Shown one piece after another: positions 41,920 through 52,026 of a DNA stretch of 64,000 bases (its first letter is position 1; each line of letters begins with the position of its first letter). A model generated the notes under the pieces. The model saw only the letters and a program-made list of their open reading frames with translations. It had not been told where the DNA came from and made no database searches. The stretch covers positions 1,476,311-1,540,310 of the forward strand of contig NZ_LT608315.1 of NCBI RefSeq assembly GCF_900095825.1. The letters are read 5' to 3'. Both the position numbers and the translations under genes were made by a program. This DNA comes from Acidaminococcus massiliensis (lineage in GTDB: Bacteria; Bacillota; Negativicutes; Acidaminococcales; Acidaminococcaceae).

Positions 41920-42640
41920 AATGATCAAAGTCCAAGGACTCCGAAAAAGTTACGGGGACAATGAGGTCCTCAAGGGCATCGATGTGACCATCGCCGAACA
42001 GGAAGTGGTGGTGGTGATCGGTCCCAGCGGCGGAGGGAAGAGTACTTTTCTGCGCTGCCTGAACTATCTGGAAGTGCCCACCGCCGGCACCATCACTTTT
42101 GACGGGATCCCCCTCAACGGGGAAGCCAACATCAACGAAGTGCGGAAAGAAGTGGGGATGGTGTTCCAGCGGTTCAACCTGTTCCCCCATATGACGGTGA
42201 TGGACAACCTGATTTTGGCGCCCATGATCGTCCGCCACGAATCCAAAGAGGAAGCGGTGGAAAAAGCCAAACTGTACCTGGACAAGGTGGGCCTGCTGAA
42301 CAAGGCAGAGGCCTATCCGGGAAGCCTATCTGGGGGCCAGCAGCAGCGGGTGGCCATTGCCCGGGCCCTGTGCATGAAGCCCAAGGCCATGCTCTTTGAC
42401 GAACCCACATCTGCCCTGGATCCGGAAATGATCAACGAAGTGCTGGACGTGATGAAGAACCTGGCCCAGGAAGGGATGACCATGGTGGTGGTGACTCATG
42501 AAATGGGCTTTGCCCGGGAAGTCGGGGATCGGATCCTCTTCCTGGACGGGGGAAAGATCCTGGAACAGGGTGACCCCACCGAATTCTTCGCCCATCCTAA
42601 AAACGAACGGGCACAGAATTTCCTTTCGAAGATATTGTAA
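41909..42640 (+). CDS. Amino-acid ABC transporter ATP-binding protein (GlnQ type)
   Basis: A 243-residue ABC ATPase. Walker [10 protein letters not shown] near residue 39, Q-loop [12 protein letters not shown], signature [15 protein letters not shown], Walker [15 protein letters not shown], and H-loop VVTHEMGFA are all intact. It energises uptake with the two preceding genes. The start lies within the permease gene, indicating coupling. Confidence 0.95.
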   Translation: MNNEMIKVQGLRKSYGDNEVLKGIDVTIAEQEVVVVIGPSGGGKSTFLRCLNYLEVPTAGTITFDGIPLNGEANINEVRKEVGMVFQRFNLFPHMTVMDNLILAPMIVRHESKEEAVEKAKLYLDKVGLLNKAEAYPGSLSGGQQQRVAIARALCMKPKAMLFDEPTSALDPEMINEVLDVMKNLAQEGMTMVVVTHEMGFAREVGDRILFLDGGKILEQGDPTEFFAHPKNERAQNFLSKIL

Positions 42641-42695
42641 GAAGGGGGTGCTGCACGTGTATGGTTTTCACACGTGCAACAACCCCTTCTCTTTT
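42641..42695 (+). terminator. Intrinsic terminator of the ABC operon
   Basis: AAGGGGGTGCTGCACGTGT and ACACGTGCAACAACCCCTT around ATGGTTTTC, then CTCTTTT. Nearly the same hairpin as at 10648. Confidence 0.9.
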
Positions 42696-42726
42696 ATCCA
42701 AAAATTTTACATTTTCCCCATTTTCT

Positions 42727-42755
42727 TTGCAGGGATTTCTGCACAGTTGTAGAAT
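42727..42755 (+). promoter_or_regulatory. Promoter of hpf
   Basis: TTGCAG and TAGAAT, 17 bases apart, 52 bases before the start codon. Confidence 0.7.
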
Positions 42756-42806
42756 AGTATTAATAACAACGATGGGAAATGTCCCATTGGTGAGGAGGTA
42801 GTTATT

Positions 42807-43352
42807 ATGGCAGTCAAAGTTCGTGGTAAAAACATCGAGGTTACCCAGGCATTAAGAGATTATGTGGAAAAACGTGTCCAGACCATTACCAAGCAGTTCA
42901 AGACCGTAGGAGAGATTACGGCGGTGATGCGGGTGGAAAAGGGGAACCATATCGTTGAAATCACGGTCCCGGCCAGCGGCATCGTCCTGAGAGCCCAGGA
43001 ATCGTCCGAAAATATGTATGCATCCATCGACCAGTGTGTGGAAAAGATCGAACGGCAGATCCACAAATATAAGACCCGTCTGATGAAACGGAAATACAGC
43101 AATTTCCGGGATGCAGAACCGGCTCCCCTGCCGGATGTAACTGAAGAAGTACCGGAAGAGACGGAAGAATTCAAAGTGGCCCGGACCAAGAACTACACCA
43201 TGCGGCCCATGGGCGTCCAGGAAGCCATCATGCAGATGAATATGCTGAACCATGATTTCTTCGTATTCTTCAATGCGGAAACGGAAAAGATCGCCATCGT
43301 CTACCGGAGAAAGAGCGGGGATTACGGCCTGATCAATCCGGAACTGGCCTAA
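42807..43352 (+). CDS. hpf: Ribosome hibernation-promoting factor, long form
   Basis: Binds 30S subunits and drives 100S ribosome dimers in slow growth. The 181-residue protein has both domains of long HPF: the N-terminal S30AE fold (VRGKNIEVTQALRDYVEKRV to about residue 100) and the C-terminal dimerisation domain (about 125-181: TKNYTMRPMGVQEAIMQMNMLNHDFFVF...). Basic segment KYKTRLMKRKY joins them. Start ATG follows GAGGAGG. Its position directly before secA is conserved in Firmicutes. Confidence 0.95.
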   Translation: MAVKVRGKNIEVTQALRDYVEKRVQTITKQFKTVGEITAVMRVEKGNHIVEITVPASGIVLRAQESSENMYASIDQCVEKIERQIHKYKTRLMKRKYSNFRDAEPAPLPDVTEEVPEETEEFKVARTKNYTMRPMGVQEAIMQMNMLNHDFFVFFNAETEKIAIVYRRKSGDYGLINPELA

Positions 43353-43398
43353 AGGACCTTGAGGAGGGTCCCTTTCCGGGAATTCATGAAATTTTTAC

Positions 43399-43430
43399 AA
43401 AGAGTCGAGGCATTTGCCCCGACTCTTTTT
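43399..43430 (+). terminator. Intrinsic terminator of hpf
   Basis: AGAGTCGAGGCA and TGCCCCGACTCT form the stem, followed by TTTTTGACTTT. Unique sequence. Confidence 0.85.
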
Positions 43431-43447
43431 GACTTTCATATACGCAT

Positions 43448-43476
43448 TTGTTACAATTAAAAAATAGATTTAGAAT
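43448..43476 (+). promoter_or_regulatory. Promoter of secA
   Basis: TTGTTA and TAGAAT with a 17-base spacer, 46 bases before the proposed TTG start. Confidence 0.65.
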
Positions 43477-43521
43477 GATAGTTTTGCGCCTGGAGCGCTG
43501 CAGTATCGAGGAGTGATATAC

Positions 43522-46002
43522 TTGCTGGAAAACCTGATGAAACTGGTCTTTGGGGACCCTAATAAGAAAGAACTGAAGGTCTGCCAAGGCTATGTGGATA
43601 AGATCAATGCGCTGGAACCGGAAATGTCCGGTCTCAGCGATGCCCGTCTGTGTGCCAAGACCCAAGAATTCAAGCTGCGCCTGTCCAAAGGGGAGACCCT
43701 GGACGACCTGCTGCCGGAAGCCTTCGCCGTGGTCCGGGAAGCTTCCCGCCGGGTGCTGGGGCTGCGCCATTTCGATGTGCAGCTGATCGGGGGCTGTATC
43801 CTCCACCGGGGGAACATCGCCGAGATGCGTACCGGTGAAGGGAAGACCCTGGTGGCTACCCTGCCGGCCTATCTGAATGCCCTGGAAGGGAAAGGGGTCC
43901 ATGTGGTCACCGTCAACGACTACCTGGCCCGCCGGGACAGCGAAGATATGGGCCGGGTGTACCGGTTCCTGGGCCTTTCTGTAGGGCTGATCATCCACGA
44001 TATGGATTATCCCGCCCGGAAGGCGGCCTATGCAGCGGACATCACCTACGGCACCAACAATGAATTTGGGTTCGACTACCTCCGGGACAACATGGTGGTC
44101 TCTCTGGACCAGATGGTCCAGCGGCCTCTCCATTATGCCATCGTGGACGAAGTGGACTCCATCCTCATCGATGAAGCCCGGACCCCGCTGATCATTTCCG
44201 GCCCTGGGGAAAAATCCACGGATCTCTACAACATCATGGCCGATGTAGTGAAGAACTTCAAGGAAAAAGAAGATTACACCGTGGATGAGAAGCTCAAGAC
44301 TGTGGCTCCTACGGAAACTGGGATCGCCAAGGCGGAAAAGCTCCTGGGTGTGAAGAACATGTATGATCCGGAAAATGGCACGGACCTGTCCCATCAGCTG
44401 ATGGAAGCCCTGAAGGCCAAGGCCCTGATGATCCGGGACCGGGACTATGTGGTGAAGGACGGGGAAGTCATCATCGTGGACGAATTCACTGGCCGTCTCA
44501 TGTACGGGCGCCGGTATTCCGAAGGGCTGCACCAGGCCATCGAAGCCAAGGAACATGTGAAGGTGGAACGGGAAAGCCAGACCCTGGCCACCATCACCTT
44601 CCAGAACTACTTCCGGATGTACGAGAAGCTTTCCGGGATGACGGGCACGGCCAAGACGGAAGAACAGGAATTCCAGAAAATCTACGGCCTTAGCGTGTAT
44701 GTGGTGCCTACCAATAAACCCAATATCCGGATCGACTATCCGGATGTGATCTACAAGACCAAGAAGGCCAAGTACCGGGCCGTGGTGAAGGCCATCGAAG
44801 AACTCCACGCCATCGGCCGTCCGGTGCTAGTGGGGACCACTTCCATCGCCCAGAGCGAGGAACTGTCCGCCATGCTCCATAAAAAAGGCATCCAGCACAA
44901 TGTACTGAATGCCAAGTACCACGAAAAGGAAGCCGAGATCGTAGCTGATGCCGGCCAGATGGGTGCTGTGACCATTGCCACCAACATGGCCGGCCGTGGT
45001 ACGGATATCACCCTGGGCGAAGGGGTGGCCGAACTGGGTGGGCTCCATATCATCGGTACGGAACGCCACGAATCCCGCCGGATCGACAATCAGCTCCGGG
45101 GCCGCTGCGCCCGGCAGGGAGACCCTGGCTCCACCCGGTTCTATCTGTCCCTGGAAGATGATCTGATGCGGCTCTTCGGCTCTGACAATATTTCCGGGAT
45201 CATGGACAAGCTGGGGATGGACGAAGATGAGCCCATCGAACACCGGCTGGTCACCCGGTCCATCGAGAACGCCCAGAAGAAAGTGGAAAGCCGGAATTTC
45301 GACATCCGGAAACACGTGCTGGAATATGACGATGTGATGAACGAACAGCGGGAAGTGATCTATGACCAGCGCCGGAAGATCCTGGAAAAGGCGGATCTGA
45401 AGGAAACAGTGCTGGGCATGGCGGACCACATCGTGGACCGGACCATGGATATGTATGCCCCTAAAGAAGCCTACAGCGAAGACTGGGATGTCCCTGCCAT
45501 GATTAAATATGCAGAGGAATTCTATGCACCCCTGGGCCGGCTGAAGGCCGATGAACTGTCCAATATGAGCCGGGAGGAACTGGAGGAATCCCTCCACAAA
45601 CTGGCCCATGCCTATTATGATGAACGGGAAGCCGCCATCACTGCCCCCATCATGCGGGAACTGGAGAACCTTGTGATGCTGAAGGTGGTGGATACCCACT
45701 GGATGGAACACCTGGATGCCATGGATGCCCTCCGGGAAGGGATCGGGCTCCGGGCTTACGGCCAGCGGGATCCTCTGGTGGAATACAAATTTGAAGCTTA
45801 TGATATGTTCGAAGCCATGAAGGAAGCCATTGTGGATGATGTGGTCCGGTACATGTACCGGGTGAACGTAGTGACCCAGCCTACGGTGGAAGACCATCTT
45901 TCCGAGGCTTCTGTGAACAACCCCAACGTGGACGGGACGGCAGAAGGAGCCCAGGCTCCGGCAGAACTCCATAAGGCGGAGAAAAACAGCGGGTCCAAGT
46001 GA
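43522..46002 (+). CDS. secA: Preprotein translocase ATPase SecA
   Basis: Motor that pushes preproteins through SecYEG. 826 residues from a TTG start that sits 8 bases after GAGGAG; a GTG nine bases earlier overlaps that site. DEAD-type NBD1 has [16 protein letters not shown] and [14 protein letters not shown]; the preprotein cross-linking domain follows; NBD2 has GTDITLGEG and the [24 protein letters not shown] motif; then helical scaffold and wing. The C-terminus ends in an Ala/Glu/Asn-rich tail with no CxCxnCH zinc motif. Second copies are not seen in the window. Confidence 0.97.
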   Translation: MLENLMKLVFGDPNKKELKVCQGYVDKINALEPEMSGLSDARLCAKTQEFKLRLSKGETLDDLLPEAFAVVREASRRVLGLRHFDVQLIGGCILHRGNIAEMRTGEGKTLVATLPAYLNALEGKGVHVVTVNDYLARRDSEDMGRVYRFLGLSVGLIIHDMDYPARKAAYAADITYGTNNEFGFDYLRDNMVVSLDQMVQRPLHYAIVDEVDSILIDEARTPLIISGPGEKSTDLYNIMADVVKNFKEKEDYTVDEKLKTVAPTETGIAKAEKLLGVKNMYDPENGTDLSHQLMEALKAKALMIRDRDYVVKDGEVIIVDEFTGRLMYGRRYSEGLHQAIEAKEHVKVERESQTLATITFQNYFRMYEKLSGMTGTAKTEEQEFQKIYGLSVYVVPTNKPNIRIDYPDVIYKTKKAKYRAVVKAIEELHAIGRPVLVGTTSIAQSEELSAMLHKKGIQHNVLNAKYHEKEAEIVADAGQMGAVTIATNMAGRGTDITLGEGVAELGGLHIIGTERHESRRIDNQLRGRCARQGDPGSTRFYLSLEDDLMRLFGSDNISGIMDKLGMDEDEPIEHRLVTRSIENAQKKVESRNFDIRKHVLEYDDVMNEQREVIYDQRRKILEKADLKETVLGMADHIVDRTMDMYAPKEAYSEDWDVPAMIKYAEEFYAPLGRLKADELSNMSREELEESLHKLAHAYYDEREAAITAPIMRELENLVMLKVVDTHWMEHLDAMDALREGIGLRAYGQRDPLVEYKFEAYDMFEAMKEAIVDDVVRYMYRVNVVTQPTVEDHLSEASVNNPNVDGTAEGAQAPAELHKAEKNSGSK

Positions 46003-46054
46003 CCTTGGGGCTGAGGCCGGGCAGGAAAGGCTGAAGCACAAAAGGGATGCAGCA

Positions 46055-46086
46055 AACGGAGCTGGGGAAACCCGGCTTCGTTTTTC
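46055..46086 (+). terminator. Hairpin with T tract between secA and prfB
   Basis: AACGGAGCTGGG and CCCGGCTTCGTT pair around GAAA, followed by TTTTCCC. Probably a full or partial terminator; no clear promoter for prfB was found after it. Confidence 0.65.
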
Positions 46087-46122
46087 CCATTTTTATTTTC
46101 GAAAAGAAAGGGCTGGAATATC

Positions 46123-47223
46123 TTGTTACTGGAAGAACTGAAACCGGCGATCACCCAACTGAAAGAGAAATTGGACGAATTGAAAGGCGGGCTGAAGATC
46201 GCCCAAAAAGAAGAACGGATCGAAGACCTGGAGCATCAGATGGCAGCACCCGGTTTCTGGGATGATCCGGACAAGGCCCAGGTAGTGGCTCAGGAAGCCA
46301 ACAACCTGAAAAGCGAAGTGGAGACGTACCATGGGCTTTCCCAGAAACTGGAGGATGTGGAGACCCTCTGGGAAATGGCCATGGAAGAAAAGGATGACAG
46401 CCTCCAGGGCGAAATCGAGGAGGAAGTGGAGAACGCCCGGAAGACCCTGGCAGACTTGGAACTGGGCATGCTGCTCAGCGACCAGTACGATGCCAACAAC
46501 GCCATCCTGACCCTCCATGCCGGGGCCGGCGGCACGGAAGCCCAGGACTGGACCAACATGCTGCTGCGGATGTACACTCGGTATGCGGAACGGAAAGGGT
46601 TCACCGTGGAACTCCTGGACCTGCTTCCTGGGGAAGAAGCCGGGGTGAAAAGTGCCACTCTGACCATCCAGGGGCACAATGCCTATGGCTACCTGAAAAG
46701 TGAGAAGGGGGTCCACCGGCTGGTGCGGATCTCTCCCTTTGACGCCAACGCCCGGCGGCACACTTCTTTTGCCGCAGTGGACGTCATGCCGGAACTGGAC
46801 GAAACCGTGGAAGTGGATTTGAACATGGATGATGTACGGGTGGACTACTATCGGGCCAGCGGCGCCGGCGGACAGCACGTCAACAAGACTTCTTCCGCCG
46901 TCCGGATGACCCACCTCCCCACCGGGATCGTGGTCCAGTGCCAGAACGAACGGAGCCAGCTCCAGAACAAGGAACGCTGCCTGGCCTTGCTCCGTGCCAA
47001 ACTGTATGAATACGAAAAGGCCATCCAGGACAAAAAAATCAGCGAGATCGCCGGGGATTACCAGGCCATCGAATGGGGCAGCCAGATCCGCTCCTATGTA
47101 TTCCAGCCCTACACCATGGTGAAGGACCATCGGACCGGTGCAGAAACCGGCAACATCCAGGCCGTGATGGACGGGGATCTGGACCCGTTTGTAGAAGCGT
47201 ATCTGCGAAGCCTGAAGCACTGA
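46123..47223 (+). CDS. prfB: Peptide chain release factor 2
   Basis: Releases peptides at UGA and UAA. The 366-residue protein has the GGQ loop in ASGAGGQHVNKTSSAVR near residue 246, and the RF2 stop-codon recognition region in domain 2 (SPFDANARRHTSFA, where RF2 normally has SPF). The start is taken as TTG behind AAAGGG. Codons are continuous across the region LKGGLKIAQKEER where most RF2 genes carry an in-frame UGA and a +1 shift site, so the autoregulatory frameshift is absent. It precedes the envelope genes by a short spacer. Confidence 0.95.
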   Translation: MLLEELKPAITQLKEKLDELKGGLKIAQKEERIEDLEHQMAAPGFWDDPDKAQVVAQEANNLKSEVETYHGLSQKLEDVETLWEMAMEEKDDSLQGEIEEEVENARKTLADLELGMLLSDQYDANNAILTLHAGAGGTEAQDWTNMLLRMYTRYAERKGFTVELLDLLPGEEAGVKSATLTIQGHNAYGYLKSEKGVHRLVRISPFDANARRHTSFAAVDVMPELDETVEVDLNMDDVRVDYYRASGAGGQHVNKTSSAVRMTHLPTGIVVQCQNERSQLQNKERCLALLRAKLYEYEKAIQDKKISEIAGDYQAIEWGSQIRSYVFQPYTMVKDHRTGAETGNIQAVMDGDLDPFVEAYLRSLKH

Positions 47224-47239
47224 GCAGCGGGGTGGAGCG

Positions 47240-49339
47240 ATGAAAACCTATGAGAAACTTTTCCTGACCCTGGTGGGCCTGGGGCTGGCGGCATCTTTGT
47301 GCCTGAACTGGCAGCGGATCCAGGTGGAACGGGCCAACAAGACCATTGAGACCGTCATGGAATACAACAGCCTGGTGCGTATGGCCCAGGAGGAAGGGGT
47401 CCCCAAGGAACAGGTGTTCAAGGAGTTCCGGGACAGAGGAGTGACCACCCTTACGGTATTCGATACCAGCCTGGACAAACTGGCCCAGAAAGGGTCGGTG
47501 AACGTACTGACGGGGGCACAGCTTTTGGAACTGGCACGGGTCCAGCAGCTCCGTCCGGAATGGCAGGCCATCGTAGACAAGCCGGACTTTTTGGTGGATG
47601 CCTTGTACATTTCTGCCGGTACCAGTGAGCGGGCTTTGAAAGAAGTGGAAGAGGACATCCGGCTCCGGTTCGGGAAAGAACGGATCGTTGAACTGAGCGC
47701 CTCTCCTTTGATCCTTCGGTTCGATGGGGACACCATCATCAGCAAGAATCCCATTGCCGGGGATGAACGGGGGGTCCGGGAAATGGACCTGGGGCCTTCT
47801 ACGGATGAGCTCCAGGATGTGACGAAGAATGGCTTCCTGGTGGCCATCCGTCCCACCAATTATTGTGAACGGTACACCGCTGCCGCTGCCAGCGAAGAAG
47901 AACAGATCAACGCCTTCTTCCGCCGGCTGGATGACAGCGGAGCCAAAGTGAGCCTGATCATCGGCAGCGGCAAGCAGATGCTGGGGAATAAGAAGTACCT
48001 GCCTCTGGTGGCCCAGAACCTGCTCCAGCGGCACATTACCATGGGTATGGTGGAAGGGGTCACCCAGCTCCAGTTCGTAAAACTGGAAGGGATGACCGAA
48101 CTGGCCAGACTGGCTGACTACCAGGTGGCCCGGACCTATGTGATCGCCGATGCGGAACAGCGGAAAATGCAGGTGTTCGATGCCTTCCGCCGCTGGTCCC
48201 TGGCGGATGAGGAACGGAACATCCGGGTGAACTACATCAAGACCTTCCTGACTCCCCGGGACAACAAGACCCTGCTCCAGACCAACCTGGACTATGTGGA
48301 CCGGGTGACCCGGGACGTGGCCAGCAAGGGCTTTGCCAAAGGACCGGCGGATATTTACAAGGTCTATCAGCCCAGCCGGCTGTGGTACATCCCCATGGCC
48401 TTCTCTCTGGCCGCCGCCTGGTGCCTGTATTTCCTGCTCCTGGGCATCCTGCCGGAAAGACACTATGTCAAAGGGGTGGGGATCTTCGGGGCGTTGGTGA
48501 CCGCCGGGCTCTTTGCCGGTCCTTTGGGTCTTATGGCCCGGCAGGGGGTGGCTTTCGGAGCCGCTGTGATCTTCCCGGTACTGAGCATGCACCGGATGAT
48601 GGGAATCTGGCGGAAGAACGGATCCAAAGGCAGCCTGGGAACTGTGGCTCTGCGGACCTGTGTCCATCTCTTTGAGACAATCCTCCTGTCCCTCATCGGG
48701 GCGGCCATGGTAGGAGGCATCCTCAGCGATACCCGTTTCCTTTTGGAAATGGATATCTACCGAGGGGTGAAGGCTACCTTCATGCTGCCGGTGGTGCTGA
48801 CCTTCCTGCTGTTCCTCCGGACCCATGGCCTGTGGCAGCAGGGAGAAGACTGGCGGAAGCCTTTCCATCGGGTGATGGGATTCCTGGACCGTCCTCTGAA
48901 TTTGAAAGCTCTGTTCATCCTGGGGGTGTTCGCTTTCGTGGCCTGGGTGTTCATCGGCCGCAGCGGCCATACGGCTGGGGTGCCGGTGCCGGCCATCGAA
49001 CAGAAGCTCCGGTTCTTCTTGGAAGAGACCATGTGGGCCCGTCCCCGGGAAAAGGAATTCATGATCGGCCATCCAGCTTTCTTCCTGGCGGCCTGGGCGG
49101 CCTGGAAGAAACTGCCCACCTGGTTCTATGGGCTCTGCGTCACGGGAGCGGCCATCGGCCAGGGCAGTGCGGTGCAGACTTTCGCCCATATGCGTTCGCC
49201 CATCCTCATGAGCTATGTACGGGCCTTGGACGGTTACGGGGTAGGCGTGGCAGCTGGGCTCATCGCCCTGGCCATTTTCGCCCTGGCTTATCCCCATGTC
49301 CAGGCTTTCTATCAAAAGAGGAGGAATCCCCTTGGGTAA
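47240..49339 (+). CDS. DUF5693-like membrane protein
   Basis: A 699-residue membrane protein of unknown function resembling DUF5693 proteins of Firmicutes. An N-terminal hydrophobic anchor (LFLTLVGLGLAASLCL) is followed by an extracytoplasmic-looking domain of about 360 residues and then some eight hydrophobic segments from about residue 380 to the end. Its 3' end overlaps csaB by eight bases, so it is translated with the SCWP pyruvyl transferase; this pairing suggests a role in cell-wall glycopolymer or envelope assembly. No catalytic motif is evident. Confidence 0.75.
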   Translation: MKTYEKLFLTLVGLGLAASLCLNWQRIQVERANKTIETVMEYNSLVRMAQEEGVPKEQVFKEFRDRGVTTLTVFDTSLDKLAQKGSVNVLTGAQLLELARVQQLRPEWQAIVDKPDFLVDALYISAGTSERALKEVEEDIRLRFGKERIVELSASPLILRFDGDTIISKNPIAGDERGVREMDLGPSTDELQDVTKNGFLVAIRPTNYCERYTAAAASEEEQINAFFRRLDDSGAKVSLIIGSGKQMLGNKKYLPLVAQNLLQRHITMGMVEGVTQLQFVKLEGMTELARLADYQVARTYVIADAEQRKMQVFDAFRRWSLADEERNIRVNYIKTFLTPRDNKTLLQTNLDYVDRVTRDVASKGFAKGPADIYKVYQPSRLWYIPMAFSLAAAWCLYFLLLGILPERHYVKGVGIFGALVTAGLFAGPLGLMARQGVAFGAAVIFPVLSMHRMMGIWRKNGSKGSLGTVALRTCVHLFETILLSLIGAAMVGGILSDTRFLLEMDIYRGVKATFMLPVVLTFLLFLRTHGLWQQGEDWRKPFHRVMGFLDRPLNLKALFILGVFAFVAWVFIGRSGHTAGVPVPAIEQKLRFFLEETMWARPREKEFMIGHPAFFLAAWAAWKKLPTWFYGLCVTGAAIGQGSAVQTFAHMRSPILMSYVRALDGYGVGVAAGLIALAIFALAYPHVQAFYQKRRNPLG

Positions 49340-50420
49340 GATCCTGATTTCCGGGTATTATGGCTTTTCCAATGCAGGAGACGAAGCCATGCTCACCGCC
49401 ATCGTGACCAGCCTGAAAGAGCAGGCCCCCCAGGTGGAACTGACGGTACTCTCCGGCCATCCGGAAGTGACCGCACGGCTCCACCCGGTAAAGGCCATCC
49501 ATCGGTTCGATCTTTGGGGAATCTGCCGGGCTATGGCTGGGACGGACCTGCTCCTTTCCGGAGGAGGCAGCCTGCTCCAGAACGTGACCAGCCGGCTCAG
49601 TCTCTACTATTACCTGTCCATCATCGCCCTGGGGACTCTCCTGGGGAAGAAAGTCATGCTCTTTGCCCAGGGCATCGGGCCCATTCGGGGAAGCTTCAGC
49701 CGTTGGCTGACCCGGCTGGTCTGCCAGAAAGTGGATTTGATCACCGTCCGGGATGACGGCTCCCTGGACGACTTGAAAGCCATGGGGTTCTCCCCGGAAA
49801 AAATCCGGGTCACCAGCGATGCGGTGTTTTCCCTGCCGGAAGGCCGGAAGGAAGAAGGGACCCTTCTTTTGGATCAATTGGGGGTGGATCGTTCCCGGCC
49901 CCTGGTGGGGTTCGCCCTCCGGCACTGGAAGGGAGAAGAACGGTTCATCCAGGAATTTGCCAAGGCGGCGGATGCTCTGAAGCACCAGTACCAGGCCCAG
50001 ATCCTTTTCCTCCCTCTCCAGTTCCCGGCGGACGCCCAGCTTTCCGCCCAGGTGGAAGCTGCCATGGAAGACAGCCGGGATGTATTCATCCTGGACCAGA
50101 AATGCTCCACCCAGGGATATCAGGACCTGATCTGCAATCTCCATCTTCTGATCGGCATGCGGCTCCATGCCCTGGTGTTCGCGGCCATCAACGATGTGCC
50201 CTTTATGGCCATCTCCTATGATCCAAAGGTGGACCGGTTCGTGGACGGGATGAAGGGGAATGTGGTGGACACCATCGGACGGATCACCAGTGAAGAATTG
50301 GTCTCCATGGCCGGACGGCTGTGGCATGCGGACGGACGGCAGGGCAGAGAACGGATCTGCGCCCTGCGGGAAGAAGCCCGGGCCAATATCGGCCGGGCAC
50401 TGGAACTGATCCATCGCTAA
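49332..50420 (+). CDS. csaB: Polysaccharide pyruvyl transferase CsaB
   Basis: Adds pyruvate ketal groups to cell-wall glycopolymer, the ligand that SLH domains bind. The 362-residue protein begins GKILISGYYGFSNAGDEAML, the typical CsaB start; SGGGSLLQN, FAQGIGPI and the C-terminal GMRLHALVFAAINDVP region match the PS_pyruv_trans family. Start is a TTG 8 bases after GAGGAGG; an upstream ATG would overlap the ribosome site. In Negativicutes, SLH-domain porins tether the outer membrane to the wall, so CsaB fits the envelope architecture. Confidence 0.92.
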   Translation: MGKILISGYYGFSNAGDEAMLTAIVTSLKEQAPQVELTVLSGHPEVTARLHPVKAIHRFDLWGICRAMAGTDLLLSGGGSLLQNVTSRLSLYYYLSIIALGTLLGKKVMLFAQGIGPIRGSFSRWLTRLVCQKVDLITVRDDGSLDDLKAMGFSPEKIRVTSDAVFSLPEGRKEEGTLLLDQLGVDRSRPLVGFALRHWKGEERFIQEFAKAADALKHQYQAQILFLPLQFPADAQLSAQVEAAMEDSRDVFILDQKCSTQGYQDLICNLHLLIGMRLHALVFAAINDVPFMAISYDPKVDRFVDGMKGNVVDTIGRITSEELVSMAGRLWHADGRQGRERICALREEARANIGRALELIHR

Positions 50421-50450
50421 ACGAAAAGCAAAGATACAGGAGGTCGATCC

Positions 50451-51137
50451 ATGCTGGAAATGCGTCATGCAGGCAAGGTCTATCCTGGCGGGGCGGTGGC
50501 CCTGGAGGATATCAACGTACATATCAAGCCGGGGGAGTTTGTGTTCCTGGTGGGCCCCAGCGGGGCCGGGAAATCCACTTTCATACGGATGATTTCCCGG
50601 GAAATCGAACCCACTTCCGGGCAGATCCTGGTGGACGGGGTGGATGTGATGAAACTGAAACGGGGAGATATCCCCTATCTCCGGCGGCAGCTGGGGATCG
50701 TCTTTCAGGATTTCCGCCTGCTCAATGACCGGACGGCCTATGAAAACGTGGCTTTTGCCATGCAGGTGATCGAAGCCCCCGGCCATAAGATCCGGAAACG
50801 GGTCAGCGAAGTGCTGGAATTGGTGGGGCTGAAGGATCGGGGAGACAATTATCCCGGAGAGATGAGCGGCGGCGAACAGCAGCGGGTGGCCATCGCCCGG
50901 GCCATCGTCAATGATCCTCTCCTGGTGATCGCTGATGAACCCACCGGCAACTTGGATCCGGAGACCAGCAAGGACATCATGGAGATCTTCACCCAGATCA
51001 ACAACAACGGCACCACCATCATCATGGCCACCCATGACAAGACCATGGTGGATTACATGCAGAAACGGGTCATCGCCCTGGAAAACGGGCGGATCGTACG
51101 GGATGACCGCAAAGGAGTCTACGGGTATGAAGTTTAG
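50451..51137 (+). CDS. ftsE: Cell division ATPase FtsE
   Basis: ATPase half of FtsEX, which controls peptidoglycan hydrolases at the septum. 228 residues with Walker [10 protein letters not shown], signature [14 protein letters not shown], Walker [17 protein letters not shown] and H-loop ATHDK. The start [14 protein letters not shown] and the [17 protein letters not shown]-loop region are characteristic of FtsE. AGGAGG precedes ATG. It overlaps ftsX by 11 bases. Confidence 0.96.
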   Translation: MLEMRHAGKVYPGGAVALEDINVHIKPGEFVFLVGPSGAGKSTFIRMISREIEPTSGQILVDGVDVMKLKRGDIPYLRRQLGIVFQDFRLLNDRTAYENVAFAMQVIEAPGHKIRKRVSEVLELVGLKDRGDNYPGEMSGGEQQRVAIARAIVNDPLLVIADEPTGNLDPETSKDIMEIFTQINNNGTTIIMATHDKTMVDYMQKRVIALENGRIVRDDRKGVYGYEV

Positions 51138-52014
51138 TACGAAATGGTATTACATCAAGGAAACCTTCACCTCCCTCAAGCGGAATTCTCTGATGAGCAT
51201 TGCTTCTATCAGCACGGTGGCCCTGTCCATCCTGGTACTGGGGATCTTCCTCACCATGGTGCTCAATGTGAACAACCTGGCCAGCCATCTGGAGAACCAG
51301 GTCCAGGTCACCATCTATATGGATGACAGTGCTTCCGCAGAACAGCTGAAACATATGGAAAAGGTCCTCCGGAGCACTGCCGGGATCGTGAAGGTGACTC
51401 CCCGGACCAAGGAAGAAGCCCTGGCTGAATTCCGGAAACGGCTGGGGGAACAGCAGAAGCTCCTGGCGGCCTTGGGGGAGGACAATCCCTTTCCGGCCTC
51501 CTTTGAGATCCAGGTGGACAATCCAGAACGGATCCCTCAGCTGGTGGCCCAGTTCCAGCAGATGCCCGGAGTGGAAACGGCCAAATTCGGCCAGGAAGTG
51601 GTGGAACATCTCTTCCAGCTCACCCGAGTGCTGCGGATCGGGGGGATCCTGCTGATCGTCCTTTTGGCCATCGCCACTCTGTTCATCATTTCCAACACCA
51701 TCCGGATCACCGTCTTTGCTCGGCGCCGGGAAGTGAATATCATGAAATACGTGGGCGCCACGGACTGGTTCATCCGCTGGCCTTTCCTGCTGGAAGGGAT
51801 GCTCATGGGTTTTGCAGGGGCGGTGATCGCTTCCCTGATCCTGGTCCAGGGCTACAATGCCATCCAGGCCAAAATCTATGGGACCCTGGCCTTTTTCCCC
51901 ATGCTCCCCAGCTGGCCCACCATGGGGTATCTATCCGCCGGGCTGATCTGTGTGGGGACCTTGATCGGGGCCCTGGGCAGCAGCATTTCCCTGCGGAAGT
52001 TCCTGGATGTATAG
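51127..52014 (+). CDS. ftsX: Cell division protein FtsX
   Basis: Membrane half of FtsEX. 295 residues with the FtsX plan: N-terminal cytoplasmic segment and first helix (MSIASISTVALSILVLGIFLT), an extracytoplasmic domain (about residues 55-165), then three C-terminal helices. The start ATG lies inside the ftsE end. The next gene encodes an EnvC-like hydrolase, the known type of FtsX partner. Confidence 0.95.
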   Translation: MKFSTKWYYIKETFTSLKRNSLMSIASISTVALSILVLGIFLTMVLNVNNLASHLENQVQVTIYMDDSASAEQLKHMEKVLRSTAGIVKVTPRTKEEALAEFRKRLGEQQKLLAALGEDNPFPASFEIQVDNPERIPQLVAQFQQMPGVETAKFGQEVVEHLFQLTRVLRIGGILLIVLLAIATLFIISNTIRITVFARRREVNIMKYVGATDWFIRWPFLLEGMLMGFAGAVIASLILVQGYNAIQAKIYGTLAFFPMLPSWPTMGYLSAGLICVGTLIGALGSSISLRKFLDV

Positions 52015-52026
52015 GAGGCGGTGGGC

